Source: Stenotrophomonas tumulicola (GTDB taxonomy: Bacteria; Pseudomonadota; Gammaproteobacteria; Xanthomonadales; Xanthomonadaceae). Taken from it: a DNA stretch of 64,000 bases. A program made the translations under genes and the position numbers. Shown here piece by piece: positions 59,539 through 64,000 of this stretch. Positions within the stretch are counted from its first letter, which is position 1. The number at the start of each line of letters is the position of its first letter. Below the pieces are notes generated by a model. That model saw only the letters and a list, made by a program, of their open reading frames with translations, had not been told where the DNA came from and searched no databases. Location: the NCBI RefSeq assembly GCF_014117215.1, contig NZ_JACGXS010000014.1, positions 1 through 64,000 of the forward strand, in the 5' to 3' direction.

Positions 59539-60345
59539 ATGAAACGACTGCTGCTGGCCTTGACCATTACCGCGCTGCTCAGCGCGTGCGCGACGACCAC
59601 TTCGCCGACGGGCCGGCGCCAGGTGGTGGGCGGCGTCTCCCAGGCCCAGTTGGATCAGCTGGGTGCGCAGGCATTCGCAGAAACCAAGCAGAAAGAAAAA
59701 CTCAGCACCGACGGCAAGCAGACTGCGTACGTGCAATGCGTGGTGAACGCGCTGGTCGCCCAGCTCCCATCCCAATACCGTGGTGTACGTTGGGAAACTG
59801 CGGTGTTCGCCGACAAGGAGCCCAATGCCTTTGCGTTGCCGGGCGGCAAAGTCGGCGTCAACAGCGGCATCTTTACCGTAGCCAAGAACCAGGATCAGTT
59901 GGCGGCCGTCATCGGGCATGAGATCGGCCACGTCATTGCCCGGCACCATGAAGAACGCATCACCCGGCAGATGGGCGCGCAGACCGGCCTGTCGGTCGTT
60001 GGCGCGTTGGCTGGCGCTGCCTATGGCGAAACGGCTGCAAGTGCCGTCAACCAGTTCGGTGGCATGGGCGCGCAGACGCTGTTCCTGCTGCCCGGCTCCC
60101 GCACCCAGGAAAGCGAGGCCGATGTGGTGGGACAACGGCTGATGGCGCAGGCTGGATTCGATCCTGCCCAGGCGGTCAATCTATGGCAGAACATGATGGC
60201 CGCCAGCGGAGGCCGTACCCCGCAGTGGCTGTCCACCCATCCGGACCCCACCAACCGCATCCGCGAACTGCAGCGCGATGCACCGGGCCTGCAGGGGGTT
60301 TACCAGCAGGCCCAGGCCTCCGGGCGCAAGCCACGCTGTAGCTGA
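59539..60345 (+). CDS. M48-family metallopeptidase lipoprotein (LoiP-like)
   Basis: The 268-residue protein has a lipobox LSAC (Cys17), the zinc motif GHEIGHVIARH (His127, His131) and the downstream ESEADVVG supplying the third ligand. LoiP/YcaL relatives act in outer-membrane protein quality control. GGGGA upstream supports ATG 59539. Confidence 0.9.
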   Translation: MKRLLLALTITALLSACATTTSPTGRRQVVGGVSQAQLDQLGAQAFAETKQKEKLSTDGKQTAYVQCVVNALVAQLPSQYRGVRWETAVFADKEPNAFALPGGKVGVNSGIFTVAKNQDQLAAVIGHEIGHVIARHHEERITRQMGAQTGLSVVGALAGAAYGETAASAVNQFGGMGAQTLFLLPGSRTQESEADVVGQRLMAQAGFDPAQAVNLWQNMMAASGGRTPQWLSTHPDPTNRIRELQRDAPGLQGVYQQAQASGRKPRCS

Positions 60346-60476
60346 GAATCCGTGAATATGTTGTGATGCAGCACAGGAAACGATTTCTCACGTCCCATAA
60401 TTCTGATAGGTTTGGCGGCTCAGATTTTTCTGACGTACGCCCTTGCTACCGTCCAGCGCTCCGATCGAGGTGAAAG

Positions 60477-61694
60477 ATGATTCTCCGTAACCACAAGAAA
60501 GCCCTGCTCACCGTCTTCATCGCGACTGCCGTGAGTGGCGCCGTGGTCACCGACGCATTCGCCCAGGCGCGCTCTGCCGATCGTTCCGAGCAGCGCGAAC
60601 GCCGCGGTGGCAAAGCGGCCAAGGCCGAGGTGCTGTACCCGGACGCCACCCGCAAGGAGCCGGCACTGAAGTCCTCGCCGAAGCTCGGCAAGCAGCTGCA
60701 GAAACTGGTAGACAGCTACAACGACGAGAAGTTCCCGGAGACGCTGGCCGAGGCCACGGAGATCCTGGGCAACCCGGCGGCGAATGAATATGACAAGTCG
60801 CTGGCCTCGCAGCTGGCTTCGCAGGCGGCCTACCAGACCGACGATACCGCTACGGCCAAGAAGTACCTGCAGCAGGTGCTGGACAACAACGGCCTGGACA
60901 ACAACGGCCATTACCAGTCGATGCTGATGCTGGCCCAGCTGCAGTTGCAGGACGACGACAAGGCCGAGCAGGCCCAGGGCCTGACCCTGCTGGACAAATA
61001 CTTCGCCGAAAGCGGATCGAAGAAGCCCGAAGAACTGATCATCAAGGGCCAGGCCCTGTACCAGCTGGAGCGCTACAACGAAGCGATCCCGGTGCTGCAG
61101 GAAGCCATCGCCGCCTCGCCGGAACCGAAGGACCAGTGGAACCAGCTGCTGATGGCGGCCTACTCCGAAGGCGGCCAGATTGGTGAAGCGGTCAAGGCGG
61201 CTGAAGCGCTGGCTGCGAAGAACCCGAATGACAAGAAGGCCCAGCTCAACCTGGCCAGCATGTATTCCCAGGCCGACCAGATGGACAAGGCCGGTGCGGT
61301 GCTGGACAAGCTGCGTGCTTCCGGGCAGTTGACCGAAGAGCGTGAATACAAGCAGCTCTATTCAATCTACGCCAATACCGAAAACAAGGAAAAGGAAGTC
61401 ATTTCGGTAATCAACGAGGGGCTCGAAAAGGGCATCCTGAAGCCGGACCATCAGGTTTACCTGGCCCTGGCGCAGTCCTATTACTATTCAGAACCGCAGC
61501 AGGTCGACAAGGCCATCGAGGCGTGGCAGAAGGCCGCTCCGTTGTCCCCGACCGGCGAGACTTACCTGAACCTGGCACGTGTATTGCACAGCGAAGGAAA
61601 GATTCCCCAGGCCAAGGAAGCGGCGCGTCAGGCCAAGGCCAAGGGTGGCCTGAAGAACGCCGCGGATGCGGACAAAATCATCAACCTGAAGTAA
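60477..61694 (+). CDS. Secreted tetratricopeptide-repeat protein
   Basis: This 405-residue protein has a signal peptide (about 1-29, ending AFAQA) and then helix pairs of TPR type, including QALYQLERYNEAIPVLQEAI, KAQLNLASMYSQADQM and TYLNLARVLHSEGK. GAGGTG seven bases upstream is a strong ribosome-binding site. It immediately precedes the TonB genes on the same strand, so a periplasmic role in TonB function is possible (inference). Gln and Lys are abundant. Confidence 0.85.
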   Translation: MILRNHKKALLTVFIATAVSGAVVTDAFAQARSADRSEQRERRGGKAAKAEVLYPDATRKEPALKSSPKLGKQLQKLVDSYNDEKFPETLAEATEILGNPAANEYDKSLASQLASQAAYQTDDTATAKKYLQQVLDNNGLDNNGHYQSMLMLAQLQLQDDDKAEQAQGLTLLDKYFAESGSKKPEELIIKGQALYQLERYNEAIPVLQEAIAASPEPKDQWNQLLMAAYSEGGQIGEAVKAAEALAAKNPNDKKAQLNLASMYSQADQMDKAGAVLDKLRASGQLTEEREYKQLYSIYANTENKEKEVISVINEGLEKGILKPDHQVYLALAQSYYYSEPQQVDKAIEAWQKAAPLSPTGETYLNLARVLHSEGKIPQAKEAARQAKAKGGLKNAADADKIINLK

Positions 61695-61706
61695 GTAGGA
61701 ATAACG

Positions 61707-61754
61707 CCTGAATGCCTGCACAGAGCGTGCGCAGGCACTCAGGATTGGTATAAG
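61707..61754 (+). promoter_or_regulatory. Hairpin and extended -10 promoter before tonB
   Basis: CCTGA..TGCCTGC pairs with GCAGGCA..TCAGG (61707-61743), a stem without a T run. An extended -10, TGGTATAAG (61746-61754), overlaps its downstream edge. The arrangement could partly separate tonB from the TPR gene. No clear Fur box was seen. Confidence 0.45.
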
Positions 61755-61838
61755 CTTGGAGGTTCCTGCGGTGTCATGCACCGCTGATCAGGGATCCCGC
61801 CCCCGGGTATCCCGGCCCCACAATCGAGCTCTTGGCGC

Positions 61839-62507
<669 letters not shown>

Positions 62508-62598
62508 TGCGCCAGGGTGGCCGCCGGGCCACCCCCCCGCTGATGGTTCTTATGTTCAGCTATACCCTTCAACACCACACACAACAAAGGTAAGCGTC

Positions 62599-63357
62599 AT
62601 GCTGCAGGAAATTTTCATCGCCGCTGCTGCCGGGGGCAACTCCAACGCCCTGTCGCAGATGGGCTTCGAGCACCTCATCCATGAAATGACCAGCCAGCCG
62701 GGCGACTTCGCAGTCTCCTGGGTCGTGCTGATCACCCTGATCGTCATGTCGGCCATGTCCTGGTACTGGACCGTCATCAACATCTTCCGCGCTACCCGCC
62801 TGAAGTCTGCTGCCGACAAGGTCACCAGCCTGTTCTGGGATACCCCGAACGCGCAGGACGCCATCCGTGCGATGGAAGAGCAGTCGGCTTCGGAGCCGTT
62901 CTCGAAGATCGCCCTGGACGCCGCACAGGCTGCCGCCCACCACCAGCGTGCCGAAGGCGGCGCTTCCGGTGGCCTGGGTGAAACCCTGAGCCGTTCGGAA
63001 TTCGTCGACCGCGCCCTGCGCCAGGCCGTCACCCGCGAAAGCAACAACCTGCAGTCGGGCATGACCCTGCTCGCCACCGTCGGTGCGACCGCTCCGTTCG
63101 TGGGTCTGCTGGGTACCGTGTGGGGCATCTACGGCGCGCTGATCAAGATCGGTGCTACCGGTTCGGCTTCCATCGACGCCGTTGCCGGCCCGGTGGGTGA
63201 AGCGCTGATCATGACCGCGATCGGCCTGTTCGTCGCCATCCCGGCCGTGTTCGCCTTCAACTTCTTCAGCAAGATCAACAGCGCGACCATCAGCCGTTTC
63301 GATACCTTCGCGCACGACCTGCACGACTTCTTCGCCACCGGTTCGCGCGTCCGCTAA
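62599..63357 (+). CDS. exbB: TonB-system proton channel ExbB
   Basis: The 252-residue MotA/TolQ/ExbB-family protein has three helices: near 45-65, then GMTLLATVGATAPFVGLLG and EALIMTAIGLFVAIPAVFAF. With ExbD it forms the proton channel that powers TonB. A GC-rich stem, GGGTGGCC/GGCCACCC, at 62515-62534 lies between tonB and exbB. Confidence 0.95.
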   Translation: MLQEIFIAAAAGGNSNALSQMGFEHLIHEMTSQPGDFAVSWVVLITLIVMSAMSWYWTVINIFRATRLKSAADKVTSLFWDTPNAQDAIRAMEEQSASEPFSKIALDAAQAAAHHQRAEGGASGGLGETLSRSEFVDRALRQAVTRESNNLQSGMTLLATVGATAPFVGLLGTVWGIYGALIKIGATGSASIDAVAGPVGEALIMTAIGLFVAIPAVFAFNFFSKINSATISRFDTFAHDLHDFFATGSRVR

Positions 63358-63416
63358 GGGACGCGCTTCACCGGGAAACGAAGGTAGTAGTCAACACGAT
63401 CTAGACGGAGCCCGTT

Positions 63417-63842
63417 ATGGCTTTCAGTAGTGGTAACAGCGGCGGCCCCATGGCCGACATCAACGTGACGCCCCTTGTGGACGTGATGCTGGTGCTGCTG
63501 ATCATCTTCATCATCACGGCGCCTCTGATGTCCCATAAGGTCAAGGTCGAGCTGCCCGAGGCCAACCTGGTGCAGAACCCGGACGACGCTGAAAAGCGTG
63601 CCGGTCCGATCACCCTGGCGGTGACGGAAGACGGCACGATTTACTGGAACGACGAGGAAATCGATCACGGGACCCTCGAGTCCCGGCTCGCCACCGCCGC
63701 CCAGCAGACTCCCCAGCCGCCGCTGAACCTGCGCGGTGACCGCACCACCAAGATGCGCGTCATCAACGACCTGACCAAGGTCGCGCAGGAACAGGGCATG
63801 CTCGACGTCGGCTTCGTAGCGACCAAAGTGAAGGGGCAGTAA
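63417..63842 (+). CDS. exbD: ExbD-family protein 1
   Basis: The 141-residue protein has one membrane helix with the functional Asp in [19 protein letters not shown], and a periplasmic domain. Xanthomonas has two exbD genes in this operon, exbD1 and exbD2, and the arrangement here is the same. Confidence 0.95.
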   Translation: MAFSSGNSGGPMADINVTPLVDVMLVLLIIFIITAPLMSHKVKVELPEANLVQNPDDAEKRAGPITLAVTEDGTIYWNDEEIDHGTLESRLATAAQQTPQPPLNLRGDRTTKMRVINDLTKVAQEQGMLDVGFVATKVKGQ

Positions 63843-63845
63843 GCC

Positions 63846-64000
63846 ATGGCATTCAGTTCTGGTGGTGGTAAAGGCCCAATGGCCGACATCAACGTCACGC
63901 CCCTCGTGGACGTGATGCTGGTGCTGCTGATCATCTTCATCGTGACCGCGCCGATCATGACGTACCCGATCGCCGTGGATCTGCCGCAGCGCGTGCTCAA
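63846..64000 (+). CDS. exbD: ExbD-family protein 2 (partial, cut by window end)
   Basis: Only the first 51 codons are in the window. They repeat the ExbD1 opening ([20 protein letters not shown]) and the helix, but diverge after it ([12 protein letters not shown]). It starts 3 bp after the exbD1 stop. In Xanthomonas campestris exbD2 is dispensable for iron uptake but needed in plant interaction (from memory). Confidence 0.92.
   Translation, partial: MAFSSGGGKGPMADINVTPLVDVMLVLLIIFIVTAPIMTYPIAVDLPQRVL

Overview
The window is a high-GC gammaproteobacterial chromosome segment centred on the replication origin. Gene content, gene order and many GTAG-ended palindromic repeats (SMAG/REP elements) point to Stenotrophomonas, probably the S. 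maltophilia complex, in the Xanthomonadaceae. This assignment comes from reading the sequence, not from a database search.

Left part (1-28,710). Three tandem leftward promoters at 29-298 have rRNA-type architecture and point at a gene beyond the left edge. Then come a BenE-type transporter; a fused lytic transglycosylase/hexose-phosphate mutarotase; a ychJ-egtB-egtD ergothioneine operon; a TSUP exporter; a three-gene SMC/kleisin operon (mksF-mksE-mksB, Wadjet JetABC-like, with no JetD nuclease); folE; a MarR-controlled FUSC-type tripartite efflux operon; and recC-recB-recD.

Middle part (28,711-50,445). The mlaFEDCB-mlaA lipid-transport operon ends in a strong terminator. It is followed by glutathione peroxidase, a small lipoprotein, rmuC, an oxidoreductase divergent from a LysR regulator, LysE and APC transporters, a dipeptidase, rlmI, and a TerC/Alx-type protein behind a yybP-ykoY (manganese) riboswitch. 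Then come a rhomboid protease, an unusual structured intergenic region, two small unknown genes, glpQ, mnmE and yidC.

Origin region (50,445-58,517). rnpA and rpmH run leftward; dnaA, dnaN, recF and gyrB run rightward. The 275-bp dnaA-dnaN gap matches the position and size of the experimentally defined Xanthomonas oriC. The dnaN-recF gap carries an inverted, diverged copy of the same module, also 191 bp long, so two origin-like modules face each other across dnaN. Four parS-type palindromes lie in the same 1.9 kb, two of them inside recF.

Right part (58,518-64,000). A CPBP-family membrane protein, an M48 lipoprotein peptidase, a TPR protein, and the TonB energising operon tonB-exbB-exbD1-exbD2, the last gene cut by the window end. 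Every gene right of dnaA is on the plus strand, and rpmH to glpQ are on the minus strand, as expected for divergent replication. No tRNA, rRNA, CRISPR array, transposase or prophage gene was seen.
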